Shown piece after piece: positions 1 through 8,522 of a stretch of 38,806 nucleotides of DNA. The notes under the pieces are model-generated. The model was not told the origin of the DNA. It did not search any database and saw only the letters and a list, made by a program, of their open reading frames with translations. Within the stretch, counting starts at the first letter, position 1. Every line of letters begins with the position of its first letter. The DNA is taken from positions 1 through 38,806 of the forward strand of contig JAQGHQ010000252.1 of assembly GCA_028288765.1 (NCBI GenBank). Reading direction: 5' to 3'. A program made the translations under genes and the position numbers. The DNA comes from Gemmataceae bacterium. GTDB lineage: Bacteria; Planctomycetota; Planctomycetia; Gemmatales; Gemmataceae.

Positions 1-115
1 CCACCGCGATTAACACCGGTGGGCCTCGAAGACTCGACCCACCCTACAAAACCTAATGGTTTCAACAAAGCATACATCCCTCATTTCCTGTTACTGTGCT
101 GACTCACGGGGACGA

Positions 116-463
116 TCAGAAGAATTCCACTTCACGAACTTCATCCCAGGCCGCGAGAACTTCGCGTAGGGTTATGACCAACTCCGCGGTTCGCTCCCGG
201 ACAAACTCCCAATTGGGGTAACGGTCTTTGGCCGTATCCGCCGCGTCAAAGTACTTGCACATTGTCTCAAACTCGGTTAGCAACTCCTTCACATTGTCCT
301 GAGACTAGTAATCGTACAAGACTTCAAGGAGTTCGATCCGCTGAAGTCCGAGCGACTCGGCCAAGGGCCACAAGCAGTCTCGCAGGTGCCTCTGCGTCAA
401 GTAAGGGCGGTAACAGGCGTCTCGGGCCGTGGCGCGGTAAACGATATTCACACCAATCGCCAT
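116..463 (-). pseudogene. Small hypothetical ORF interrupted by an in-frame amber codon
   Basis: Reading the minus strand from the ATG at 463 gives an open frame of 115 codons to a TGA at 116-118, except for one TAG at codon 53 (305-307). The two halves (52 and 62 codons) look like one small charged protein with a Glu/Leu-rich C-terminal half ending in E-V-E-F-F. No domain is recognised. The start lies only 13 nt beyond the stop of the DUF1549/DUF1553 gene, so it could be the distal gene of the same transcript. Base composition is visibly less GC-rich than in the neighbours, which may indicate acquired DNA. It could be a pseudogene, a gene with amber readthrough, or a sequencing error; I favour a decayed gene. 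A chance open frame is less likely because the frame continues so far past the TAG. Confidence 0.4.
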
Positions 464-476
464 GCGTCGCCCGTCG

Positions 477-2699
477 TCAATGGTTAAAGAGGAAGTCTTT
501 GCTGTTCAACAGTGCCCAGAACAGGTCGCGAAACAGCTCGTCCCGGGGGGTGCCCTTCAGCAGATCCTTCACCTTCGTCCGCTCCGCGGCCGTCGGGGAC
601 CGGGCGAGGGTTCGCAGGAAGAGCCCGTCGAGCAGCTTGTCGTCGTCTTTCTCGGTCGCGAGCGTCTTCGCCAGCCATCCGCCAGGGTTGCCCACCTTTC
701 CGGTCGTGACCTCGCCGCTGATGAGATGGAGGACCTGCGGGAGCGACACGTCGCCGGACCGCTCGCAGGCACACGCCGTCACCCGTTCCGACCGGCCGAA
801 CGTCCGCAGGAAGTACGACGCCGTGCCCGGGTCCGGGACCTGCGCCGCCCGCACCCCGAGGGGGTAGCCGTCGAACCGCTCGGGGACGCCGGTCGCGTCG
901 CAGATCGCGTCGAGCATCACCTCGGCCGGCAGCCGGCGGGCGTAGTAGTGCGAGTAGAACCGGCTGTCCGTCTCGTTCCCGGGCCGGGTGGCCGACGCCA
1001 GCTGATACGCCCGCGATGTGAGGATCACCTTCATCAGGTGCCGCAGGTCGTACTTGTGGCCGATGAATTCCTTCTTCAGCGCGTCCCAGAGGGCCGGGTT
1101 CGTCGGCGGGTTGGTCGCCCGCAGATCGTCGACCGGCTCGACCAGCCCCACGCCCATGTAGTGCCGCCAGATGCGGTTCACCATCGCCCCGGCGAACGAC
1201 GCGTTCGCCGGGTCCGTCACCCATTTCGCGAGTGCCGCCCGGGGGTCGTCGCCCGGGCGAACGTCGGACGGGGTGCGGTCCAGTGGCTGCGCCTTCATGA
1301 ACATCCCGGTGCGGGGCTGGGTGACCCCGACGGGGTTCTTGTTCTGGTTCTGGTCCGGGTGGCCGACCTTCAACGTCGTCGGCCCCGTCTTCGCTTCCTT
1401 CCGCTCCAGGTTGACCCGGCTGAAGTACGCGGCGAAGTGGTAGAAGTCGTCCTGCGTGTAGCGTTCGAGCGGGTGGTTGTGGCACCGGGCACACCCGATC
1501 CGGGCACCGAGCAGGGCCTGGGCGACCGACTCCCCGACCTCCGAGTTCTCGGCGTTCCGGTGTTCGCCCACGACCACGATGAAATAGCCCACCGCCGGGC
1601 TCTCGGTGTTGGGCCCGGACGCGGTCAGCACGTCCCGGGCGAGGGCGTCCCACGGCCGGTTCGCCGCCACCTGCTCCCGCAGCCAGATGTGGAACTGGCG
1701 GACGCCCTTCGTCCCCCGGACGTCGTGGTCCCGCTCCTTGCGGTTCTGGAACAGGTCGCCGAGCTGGAGCGCCCAGTAGTCGTTGAACTCCGGCCGGGCG
1801 AGCAGGGCGTCGACCAGGGTCTCGCGCTTCTTCGGGTCCGCGTCGGCGACGAACGCCTTCACCTCCTCTGGGGTGGGGAGGCTACCGATGGCGTCGAGGA
1901 ACGCCCGGCGGACGAACTCGCCGTCCGAACACGGGTCCGACGGCTCGATCCGCAGCTCCCGGAGCTTCGCGAGGACGTGTTCGTCGACGAAGTTGTTTTT
2001 CGCCTCGTACCGCTTCAGGTCGACCGGCCGGTCGAACGGCATACTGAACAGGGCGACCGCGACCTCGACCTGGAACATCGCCCGGACGGCCGTCGCCCCG
2101 TTCCGGACCGCCTTCGCCTTCCCGGCCGGGGTGACCTCGACGAACGCGGCGTCGTTCGAGTCGAACTTGGTCAGCCAGGTGACGTCCCGTCGGGAGCCAT
2201 CGCCGAACGTGGCGAAGGCAGTGAGCTGAACGTCCTCGCCGGGCTTGAGGACTTTTGTGGCGGGGGTGAGTTCGAGCTTTGTCACCGTGGGATCGGTCTT
2301 GTCCGGCCCGGGGAACCCGGCCTTGATCCAGGCGAGGAGCAGGTTGTATTCGGGGCTGCCGACCGAGAAGAGCCGGCCGCCCTCGTGGGGGGCCTGCGCG
2401 GTCGCCTTGAGGAGGAGCAGACTGTCTTCGGGCTTCGACGGGTGAATCCGCCGGCCGTCGAACTCGCGGGTGAGGGAGCGGTGATCCTGGTCCGGGGCGT
2501 ACCCGCGGAGCGACAGCCGAAACCCGTTCTGCCCGGCCCCTTTACCGTGACAGGAGCCCTGGTTGCAGCCGGCCTTGGTCAGCAGGGGGACGACTTCGTT
2601 GAGGAACGAGGGCGATTTCGGCGGGGTTTGGGCCTGCACGGCACTGACCGATGGGCCGGCGGCAACGGCCGCGGCGATCGCGTATGCGAACCAGCGCAT
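477..2699 (-). CDS. DUF1549/DUF1553 domain protein with heme-type motifs and Ig-like domain
   Basis: A 740-residue exported protein of a family expanded in planctomycetes; its biochemical role is not established. Residues 1-24 form a signal peptide ending near V-Q-A-Q. A PSCyt1-like segment follows with CNQGSCH (45-51), then a bacterial Ig-like domain (about 138-215). A DUF1549 region starts near 237 and contains CARCH at 403-407, a possible c-type heme site. A DUF1553 region (about 500-735) closes the protein. The ATG at 2699 is chosen because it places the signal peptide at the N terminus; the frame is open 26 codons further upstream to 2777. Such genes usually have a DUF1501 partner, and none is visible downstream here. 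The only downstream ORF is the interrupted one at 116-463. A large palindromic repeat lies upstream at 2901-3050. Confidence 0.9.
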   Translation of the reverse strand: MRWFAYAIAAAVAAGPSVSAVQAQTPPKSPSFLNEVVPLLTKAGCNQGSCHGKGAGQNGFRLSLRGYAPDQDHRSLTREFDGRRIHPSKPEDSLLLLKATAQAPHEGGRLFSVGSPEYNLLLAWIKAGFPGPDKTDPTVTKLELTPATKVLKPGEDVQLTAFATFGDGSRRDVTWLTKFDSNDAAFVEVTPAGKAKAVRNGATAVRAMFQVEVAVALFSMPFDRPVDLKRYEAKNNFVDEHVLAKLRELRIEPSDPCSDGEFVRRAFLDAIGSLPTPEEVKAFVADADPKKRETLVDALLARPEFNDYWALQLGDLFQNRKERDHDVRGTKGVRQFHIWLREQVAANRPWDALARDVLTASGPNTESPAVGYFIVVVGEHRNAENSEVGESVAQALLGARIGCARCHNHPLERYTQDDFYHFAAYFSRVNLERKEAKTGPTTLKVGHPDQNQNKNPVGVTQPRTGMFMKAQPLDRTPSDVRPGDDPRAALAKWVTDPANASFAGAMVNRIWRHYMGVGLVEPVDDLRATNPPTNPALWDALKKEFIGHKYDLRHLMKVILTSRAYQLASATRPGNETDSRFYSHYYARRLPAEVMLDAICDATGVPERFDGYPLGVRAAQVPDPGTASYFLRTFGRSERVTACACERSGDVSLPQVLHLISGEVTTGKVGNPGGWLAKTLATEKDDDKLLDGLFLRTLARSPTAAERTKVKDLLKGTPRDELFRDLFWALLNSKDFLFNH

Positions 2700-2900
2700 G
2701 CAGGGCCTCACGGCAGGCGTGTCGAACAAGGGGCAGGCAAAGGGGCATCCCGGACGGTGCCCGGCGGGCAGTATCAAACCTCCTCAAGTCTAGACGCACC
2801 GCCCGGTGCGAGCAAGTGAAACCCGGGGTCTTTCAGTGTGGTCCGATCGTTCCGCGAGCGGTTGCTTTGTCGAAAGCCACGAGGTATTGGCGTCTCGGGG

Positions 2901-3050
2901 ATTTCATCCTGAAAGGCTGGGAGCGCGAAGCCCAGGCACCGCCCTGGGCGGGGGAACGCGGTTGGGTCCGACGTCCGACCCGATCGAGTGGCGTTCCCCC
3001 GCCCAGGGCGGTGCCTGGGCTACGCGCTCCCACCCCGTTGGGGTGAAAAC
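2901..3050. repeat. Long palindromic intergenic repeat, copy 1
   Basis: Two arms of about 60 nt (2901-2959 and 2991-3050) are inverted copies, nearly perfect over the inner 42 nt or so, around a 31-nt loop. The arms include GCCCAGGCACCGCCCTGGGC and its reverse complement. The same arm words and the loop word GGGTCCGACGTC recur in the larger repeat at 4589-4814 on the other side of the permease gene. It is non-coding: every reading through it is proline/arginine-rich. It could act as a bidirectional terminator or RNA hairpin, or be a mobile palindromic repeat of REP/MITE type. Confidence 0.85.
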
Positions 3051-3202
3051 CCGACCCGGCTGCCGGGGTCAAAGCGACCGCGGGTGCGAACGTGTGTGAA
3101 ACCCCGGATTCGGCCCGCCTCGGTCGGGGTGTTTTCCCCGCGCCCGCCCATACACTCCCATCTGACCTTCTTGTTATTCCCCGCCTCCCCGAGTTCGTCT
3201 TC

Positions 3203-4546
3203 ATGCGCTGGCCCGTCGTCCGCCTGATCGCCGCCCGGGAGGCCCGCGACCAGCTGCGGGACCGCCGGACCATGTTCATGATCCTCGGCCTGCCGGTTCT
3301 GATGTACCCGCTGTTCGTCGGGGTCGGGACCGTGTTCGTCTACATGCTCAAGGACAAGAAGCTGGTCGTCGGGGTGGTCGGGACCGACCACCTCCCGAAA
3401 CCGGTCCCGGACGTGACGCCGGTTATGGGTGGGCCGGCCGGGGTTGTGTTCCAGGCGAGACAATACCCCCCCCTCATTACGGACGGGAAGTTCGTCGACC
3501 GGTACGTCCCGGAAGAGCCGGAGTCGGCTGCCGGCGGGCAGCTCGTCGTCAAGTCGCTCGCGACCGAGGACGAGGCCCTCCTGGCGGCGCGGGAGGTGGA
3601 CGCGATCGTGGTCGTCGACCGGGACCTCGCCGCGAGACTGGAACGCGGCGAGCGGCCCGGCGTCCGGGTTCTGGGGCGGGAGGGGGAGGAGAACTCGAAG
3701 CTCGCCGTCCGCCGGGTGTCGGGCGTCTTGCGGAAGTGGGTCGGGGAGGTGAAGGCCGCCCGGTTCGCCCGGGCCGGGTTGCCCGCGGACTTCGACACCC
3801 CGGTCGAGATCCGCGACCCGCAGACCGGCAAGTCGACCGAGAAGAAGCTGGCCGACGAGCTCCGCGACGTACTGGTGAAGGTGATCCCGCTGCTGCTCGT
3901 GATGTGGGTGCTGACCGGGTCGATCTACCCGGCGATCGACATGACCGCAGGCGAGAAGGAGCGGGGGACGATGGAGACCCTGCTCATCAGCCCGGCCGAG
4001 CGGTCCGAGATCGTGGCCGGGAAGTTCCTGGCGGTGACCGCCCTCGGGTTCGGGACGGCGGTGTGGAACGTCATGCTCATGGTGCTGGCGGTGGCCGCCG
4101 CGCAGTTCCTGTTCCCGTACCCGCTCCTGTCGGTCGGCGGGCTGGCCGCGTGCGTCCTGGCGGCCCTCCCGCTGGCGATGCTGTTCGCCGCCGGGTGCCT
4201 GACCCTCGGGGTGTTCGCCCGGAGTACCAAGGAAGGGAACTACTACATGGTCCCGATGTTCTTCCTGGTGCTGCCGCTCGCGTACTGGAGCATGGCCCCC
4301 GGGATCGAACTCGACGGGCGGATGAGCTGGGTGCCGGTGACGAACGCGCTCCTGTTGCAGCAACGGCTGATGTCGGTCCGGCCCGACCCGTTCCCGTGGC
4401 AGCACGTCCCGGCCGTGGTGATTTCGATGGGCCTCCTCATCACCCTCGGGCTCTGGGCGGCGGTCCGACAGTTCCATCGGGAGTCGGTGTTGTTCCGGGA
4501 GGCCGAGCAGGGCCGCAGACGGTGGTCGCTGTTCGGGAAGAAGTGA
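3203..4546 (+). CDS. ABC-2 type transporter permease (NatB-like)
   Basis: A 447-residue inner-membrane protein of the ABC-2 permease family. An N-terminal transmembrane helix (about residues 23-48) is followed by a large soluble domain (about 50-230) and then five or six further helices. The AGEKERGTMETLL-type motif typical of NatB-like ABC-2 permeases lies between the first two helices of the second half. The ATG at 3203 is chosen because it begins directly with the family's N-terminal segment; the frame is open further upstream but that extension looks like intergenic sequence. No ATPase gene is adjacent, so the partner must be elsewhere, and the substrate cannot be deduced. NatAB-type exporters move Na+, but many planctomycete homologues are uncharacterised. 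The gene is bracketed by two related palindromic repeats. Confidence 0.85.
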   Translation: MRWPVVRLIAAREARDQLRDRRTMFMILGLPVLMYPLFVGVGTVFVYMLKDKKLVVGVVGTDHLPKPVPDVTPVMGGPAGVVFQARQYPPLITDGKFVDRYVPEEPESAAGGQLVVKSLATEDEALLAAREVDAIVVVDRDLAARLERGERPGVRVLGREGEENSKLAVRRVSGVLRKWVGEVKAARFARAGLPADFDTPVEIRDPQTGKSTEKKLADELRDVLVKVIPLLLVMWVLTGSIYPAIDMTAGEKERGTMETLLISPAERSEIVAGKFLAVTALGFGTAVWNVMLMVLAVAAAQFLFPYPLLSVGGLAACVLAALPLAMLFAAGCLTLGVFARSTKEGNYYMVPMFFLVLPLAYWSMAPGIELDGRMSWVPVTNALLLQQRLMSVRPDPFPWQHVPAVVISMGLLITLGLWAAVRQFHRESVLFREAEQGRRRWSLFGKK

Positions 4547-4588
4547 CGCCGGGTGCGGCCTTCCGCGCCGCAAGGTATGTGTTTCTTG

Positions 4589-4814
4589 GACATTTCTCGC
4601 CCGACGCGACCATTTTCGGTTATTTGGTTTTCAGCCTGAAGGGCTGGGAGCGCATAGCCCAGGGCAACGCCCTGGGCGGGGTACGCCCCTCGGTCGGGTC
4701 CGACGTCGTCGTCACCGCGTTCGCCCGCCCAGGGCGATGCCCTGGGCTATGCGCTCCCACCCCGTTGGGGTGAAAACCAAACACCGAAAACGGTCGCGTT
4801 GAGCGAGAAATGTC
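4589..4814. repeat. Long palindromic intergenic repeat, copy 2
   Basis: A 226-bp inverted repeat with arms 4589-4686 and 4717-4814 (98 nt each, a few mismatches) around a 30-nt loop. The inner part shares its arm words (GGGAGCGC, GCCCAGGGC, CGCCCTGGGCGGG) and the loop word GGGTCCGACGTC with the repeat at 2901-3050. The outer part, containing GACATTTCTCGC and TTTTCGG, extends the symmetry beyond copy 1. It begins 42 nt after the permease stop and ends 75 nt before the next start codon, so it could affect both 3' end formation and upstream leader structure. Confidence 0.88.
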
Positions 4815-4889
4815 GTTTCTTGCGACGGTTCTGCTACAATCGCAATTCTATAGAATCCCTCCGCTTCCACCGTCTTCGGGGCTACTCCC

Positions 4890-6338
4890 ATGCCGACGCC
4901 GAAGCCGCTCGAGAACTACACGTCTTACAACGGCCTGCCCCAGCTCGCCGGGCTGTGTACCGTCGAGGAAGCCGGGAAGCCGGGACTGTCGGTCGAGGAG
5001 TGCGTCCGCCGACTGAAGCGGTTCCACTACGCCTTCAAGCGGCTGCACCAGATCCTCACCGCCCGCATCACCGCCGAGCCGATCTACGAGTTGAAGACGG
5101 GCTTCGCGCACCACGCCTACCTCTGCGCGGAGCACGTCACCGCCCTGCGGACACGCATCGCCGAGATGCGGGAGCCGCCGCTCGGGCTCGAAGACGTGCC
5201 GCACCCGGCGCTGGAGGCGTTCTTCGACGAGATCCTCGCGGCGCCGACGACGAGAGAGTTATTGGGGGGCGTCTACTCCATCGCTGTCATGTCCCTTGAT
5301 CTGGCGATACGAGACTATGTGAACGCAACCAACCCCCTGACCGATGCCCCGAGCCGTCGGGCCCTCCGATTTGCCCGCCTGGAACTCGACGACATGCTGA
5401 AATGGGGGAAGGCGTGCGACGCCGGACTGGATCACGGCCCGAGCGAGCCGGGATGGGCCAAGTTGCTCTACGTCCTCCAAGACCTGCTCGACACGGCGGG
5501 CGGAATCGATGGGGCAGAAACGGTCGATTCCGCTCTGCAGCAGAAAGTACTCCCGCGCTGCTACTCCGCGACTCCCTACCAGTACGACCCCGTCCCCCGG
5601 CGCGACGAGCGGTTCACCGACCCGTGGAACCAGGGGGTGAACGCCGAGAGCTTCCTCTACAACGAGACGTTCCCGGCCCGGGCGAAAGCCCTGATGATGC
5701 TCTACAAGCGGCTCCGCGAGATCGACGTACCGGAGATGATGGCGTCCATTATCGCGCAGACGCCCGGCAAGCCGTGGGGCTACTACCGCGACATGTCCCG
5801 CCAGCTCTGGGACGAGGCGCGGCACGCCATGATGGGCGAGGTCGGGTTCGTGGCCCTCGGGGTCGACTGGACGAAGGTGAAGATCACCTTCAACTGGTCG
5901 TACCGGCTGAACACCGAATGCACCCCGATGGAGCGGCACGGGGTGCTGTACTTTATCGAGCAGGGGCTAATGCCGAAGACCGGCAAGCGGCACGAGTTCG
6001 AGGTCGGGCAGCAGAGCGGGCTGCCGCTGATCGCCACCCTCCAGGACTTCGACTGGGCCGACGAGGTGCTGCACTCGCAGATCGGCCGGCAGTGGTACGT
6101 CCCGGAGTTCGGCACCCTCCAGAAAGCGCTGGCGTACGGCGACCAGGCGTGGTCGAAGGTGTTGAGCAACTGGGCGACGGTGAAGGCCCAGGGGCTGACC
6201 AACCACGAAAACTGGTGGCCGGCGGTCTACGCGCAGGCGTGCGCGGCAGAAGGCGTCGTCCCCGACCCGGTGGTGCTGGCGTTCGACGAGACCTACGAAG
6301 GCAAGCGGGCGGACCTGCAGCGGATCGCTGCGGAGTGA
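4890..6338 (+). CDS. Uncharacterised protein with ferritin-like di-iron motifs
   Basis: A 482-residue soluble protein without signal peptide or membrane segments. I do not recognise a named family. It is predicted largely helical and has two E-x-x-H motifs in the C-terminal half: DEARH (E309, H312) and DEVLH (E392, H395), with E282 about one helix before the first. This arrangement resembles the ligand set of ferritin-like di-iron proteins. An N-terminal helix carries E67, H74, H75, E81 and H82, which might form another metal site. The ATG at 4890 starts 75 nt after the palindromic repeat. Codon use in the part near 5250-5560 is less G/C-biased than in the rest. An oxidase, an oxygenase or a structural ferritin-like fold are all possible; the motif assignment is by eye. 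Confidence 0.65.
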   Translation: MPTPKPLENYTSYNGLPQLAGLCTVEEAGKPGLSVEECVRRLKRFHYAFKRLHQILTARITAEPIYELKTGFAHHAYLCAEHVTALRTRIAEMREPPLGLEDVPHPALEAFFDEILAAPTTRELLGGVYSIAVMSLDLAIRDYVNATNPLTDAPSRRALRFARLELDDMLKWGKACDAGLDHGPSEPGWAKLLYVLQDLLDTAGGIDGAETVDSALQQKVLPRCYSATPYQYDPVPRRDERFTDPWNQGVNAESFLYNETFPARAKALMMLYKRLREIDVPEMMASIIAQTPGKPWGYYRDMSRQLWDEARHAMMGEVGFVALGVDWTKVKITFNWSYRLNTECTPMERHGVLYFIEQGLMPKTGKRHEFEVGQQSGLPLIATLQDFDWADEVLHSQIGRQWYVPEFGTLQKALAYGDQAWSKVLSNWATVKAQGLTNHENWWPAVYAQACAAEGVVPDPVVLAFDETYEGKRADLQRIAAE

Positions 6339-6344
6339 TGAAGA

Positions 6345-6453
6345 GGATTCACCACAGAGTCACAGAGAGCACAGAGAAGAATGAGGAGGTAATCAAGATT
6401 TAAAAGAAATCTGTTGGTCTTCTCTGTGCTCTCTGTGACTCTGTGGTGAATCC
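6345..6453. repeat. Perfect 36-bp inverted repeat with AT-rich spacer
   Basis: Arms 6345-6380 and 6418-6453 are exact reverse complements, with a 37-nt AT-rich spacer between them. The arms are built from CACAGAG-type words. The element starts 6 nt after the stop of the ferritin-like gene and ends 28 nt before the esterase start. When translated, the arm gives the HRVTESTEK-like peptide that I recall at the N termini of many spurious ORFs, and of GxxExxY-type small proteins, in planctomycetes and other bacteria. It is probably a dispersed mobile palindromic element; it may also act as a strong RNA hairpin between the two genes. Confidence 0.9.
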
Positions 6454-6481
6454 GCCAGTGCCATCCCGCCGGAGTCACCTC

Positions 6482-8500
6482 ATGAACCGCCGCGAAATGC
6501 TCCACCTGTCCGCCGCCGCGATCGCCGGCGGGCTCACTCCCCCCGGCCCGCCGGGCATGCTCCACGCCGCCGACGCGAAGGTCAGCCCGGACGAGATGAT
6601 CCACAAGTACCTCGCCGCGGAGGTCGAGCGGATCAGCAAGAACGTCCTGGACGGGGCAGAATCGAAAGACGAGTGGGAGAAAAAGCGGCCGCTGTTGAAG
6701 CAGCAGTTCCTCGACATGCTCGGGTTGAACCCCCTGCCCGAGAAGACCGACCTGAAGGCGACCGTCACCGGCACGCTCGACCGCGGCGAAGTCGCGATCG
6801 AGAACGTGCATTACCAGAGCCGGCCCGGGCTGTACGTCACCGGCAACCTGTACCGCCCGAAGGTGAACAACAAGAAGCTCCCGGCGGTCCTCTACGTGTG
6901 CGGGCACGCCGGCCGCGGCCGGGACGGGAACAAGGCCGCGTATCAGGACCACGGGCTGTGGTTCGCCTCGAACGGCTACGTCTGCCTGGTCGTCGACACG
7001 CTCCAGCTCGGCGAGGTCGCGGGCAAGCACCACGGCACCTACAACCTCGACCGGTTCTGGTGGCACAGCCGCGGGTACACTCCGGCCGGGGTCGAGTGCT
7101 GGAACGGCATCCGCGGCATCGACTACCTCTGCTCGCGCCCGGAAGTCGACCCCGAGAAGATCGGCGTGACCGGGATCTCCGGCGGCGGGGCCACGACCGT
7201 GTGGGTCGCCGCGGCCGACGACCGGGTGAAGGTGGCGGTGCCGGTGAGCGGGATGAGCGACCTGGAGAGCTACGTCACCAACAAGGTCATCAACGGCCAC
7301 TGCGACTGCATGTTCGCTTACAACACCTACCAGTGGGAGTGGACCACAATCCTGGCCCTGTTCGCCCCGAAGCCGCTCCTGTTCGCGAACAGCGACGACG
7401 ACGGCATCTTCCCGATGGACGGGAACCGCCGGATCATCGCCCGCCTGCGCCAGGCGTACGAGATGCTCGGGGCGAAGGACAAGATGGACGAGTACGTGTC
7501 GAAGGGCGGGCACGCCTACCGCCCGGACCTACGGGTGGCCGTCTTCGGGTGGTTCCACAAACACCTGAAGGGCGACGCCGGGGCGGTCAAGGACGCCGAG
7601 GACCCGATGATCCCCGGCAAGAACCTGCGCGTCTTCCCGGAAGACGTCGATTTGCCCAAGGACGCGATCAACGCGACGGCCGACGAGGTGTTCGTCCAGA
7701 AGGCCGAGGTGAAGCTGCCGGCCGGGCCGAAGGAGTTCCCGGAGTGGAAGGCGGGGCTCGTGAAGCAACTGCGGGAGAAGGTCTTTCGGTACTTGCCCCC
7801 CGCGACTGCGATGTTGGAAGGTCACGCCGGGCCCGGGGCCGATGAGGCTCTGCCGGATGCTTTCCGCCCCGATCGCGGAACCGAATTTGCGGAATATCGC
7901 CCCGAGCGCGGGCTTTGGTTCCCGGCGTACATCCGAAGCAAGAACGGCGACAAGCAGATTGCACTGGTGGTACTGAACCCGGCGGAGGATCATCGCAAGG
8001 AAGCCGAGTTCTGGATGAAGCATCACCCGAACGATTCGCAGATCGTGATCTACCCCCGCGGGAGCGGCCCGAACCGTTGGCCCCGCAAGAACCCGCCGAA
8101 CACGGTGGAACGATCCCTGGCATTGATCGGTCAGACCGCCGATTCCGGTCGGGTGTGGGATGTGTTCGCGGCATCGGCGATGCGGCTTGGTGGACGACTC
8201 CGCGCTGTCGGGCGCGGCCAAGCTGGGGTGATCGGGGCTTACGCCGCGCTCTTCGCGAAAGCCAAGACCGGTAACAACCTCATCGACGAAGTCGTCATCC
8301 TCGACCCGCCCACCTCGCACCGCGACGGCCCGCACTTCCTGAACGTGATGCGGGTACTCGACATCCCGGAAGCCCTCGGGCTCCTCGCCCCGAACGTGAA
8401 GCTGACATTGATCGGCGAGAAGGCCAAGGACAAGGCATTCGATCGAACGGCGGCGATCTACAAGCTCGCCGGCGCGGAAGACAAGTTCAAGCGGGAGTGA
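6482..8500 (+). CDS. Tat-exported alpha/beta hydrolase, acetyl-xylan-esterase-like
   Basis: A 672-residue exported hydrolase. The N terminus M-N-R-R-E-M-L-H-L-S followed by an Ala-rich stretch is a twin-arginine-type signal, which supports the ATG at 6482 over in-frame codons upstream. Residues about 90-375 form an alpha/beta-hydrolase core with nucleophile motif G-I-S-G-G-G (Ser233), an acid in S-D-D-D-G (near 305-307) and a His in G-G-H-A-Y (His344). This resembles acetyl-xylan esterases and prolyl-oligopeptidase-like esterases. The C-terminal 290 residues form a second, less recognisable alpha/beta domain. Likely role: periplasmic deacetylation or ester cleavage of polysaccharide fragments. 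The substrate cannot be told from sequence. The stop is followed within 22 nt by the convergent stop of the glycosyltransferase gene. Confidence 0.85.
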   Translation: MNRREMLHLSAAAIAGGLTPPGPPGMLHAADAKVSPDEMIHKYLAAEVERISKNVLDGAESKDEWEKKRPLLKQQFLDMLGLNPLPEKTDLKATVTGTLDRGEVAIENVHYQSRPGLYVTGNLYRPKVNNKKLPAVLYVCGHAGRGRDGNKAAYQDHGLWFASNGYVCLVVDTLQLGEVAGKHHGTYNLDRFWWHSRGYTPAGVECWNGIRGIDYLCSRPEVDPEKIGVTGISGGGATTVWVAAADDRVKVAVPVSGMSDLESYVTNKVINGHCDCMFAYNTYQWEWTTILALFAPKPLLFANSDDDGIFPMDGNRRIIARLRQAYEMLGAKDKMDEYVSKGGHAYRPDLRVAVFGWFHKHLKGDAGAVKDAEDPMIPGKNLRVFPEDVDLPKDAINATADEVFVQKAEVKLPAGPKEFPEWKAGLVKQLREKVFRYLPPATAMLEGHAGPGADEALPDAFRPDRGTEFAEYRPERGLWFPAYIRSKNGDKQIALVVLNPAEDHRKEAEFWMKHHPNDSQIVIYPRGSGPNRWPRKNPPNTVERSLALIGQTADSGRVWDVFAASAMRLGGRLRAVGRGQAGVIGAYAALFAKAKTGNNLIDEVVILDPPTSHRDGPHFLNVMRVLDIPEALGLLAPNVKLTLIGEKAKDKAFDRTAAIYKLAGAEDKFKRE

Positions 8501-8522
8501 TGTTTCGGCGAGCAGGGCCCGG

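Noticed and set aside
462-2819. Long plus-strand open frame of 785 codons opposite the DUF1549/DUF1553 gene
   Set aside because: Arg/Val/Pro/Leu-rich shadow of a high-GC gene; the opposite strand has clear domains and motifs.
2833-3279. Open frames across the palindromic repeat before the permease gene
   Set aside because: They translate the inverted repeat itself and have no ribosome binding site or domain.
4799-4856. Possible promoter (TTGCGA, TACAAT, TATAGA words) before the ferritin-like gene
   Set aside because: The spacings between candidate -35 and -10 words (9 or 23 nt) do not fit; not enough to call.
5250-5560. Patch of less GC-biased codons inside the ferritin-like gene
   Set aside because: The frame is intact and the difference modest; could be ordinary local variation.
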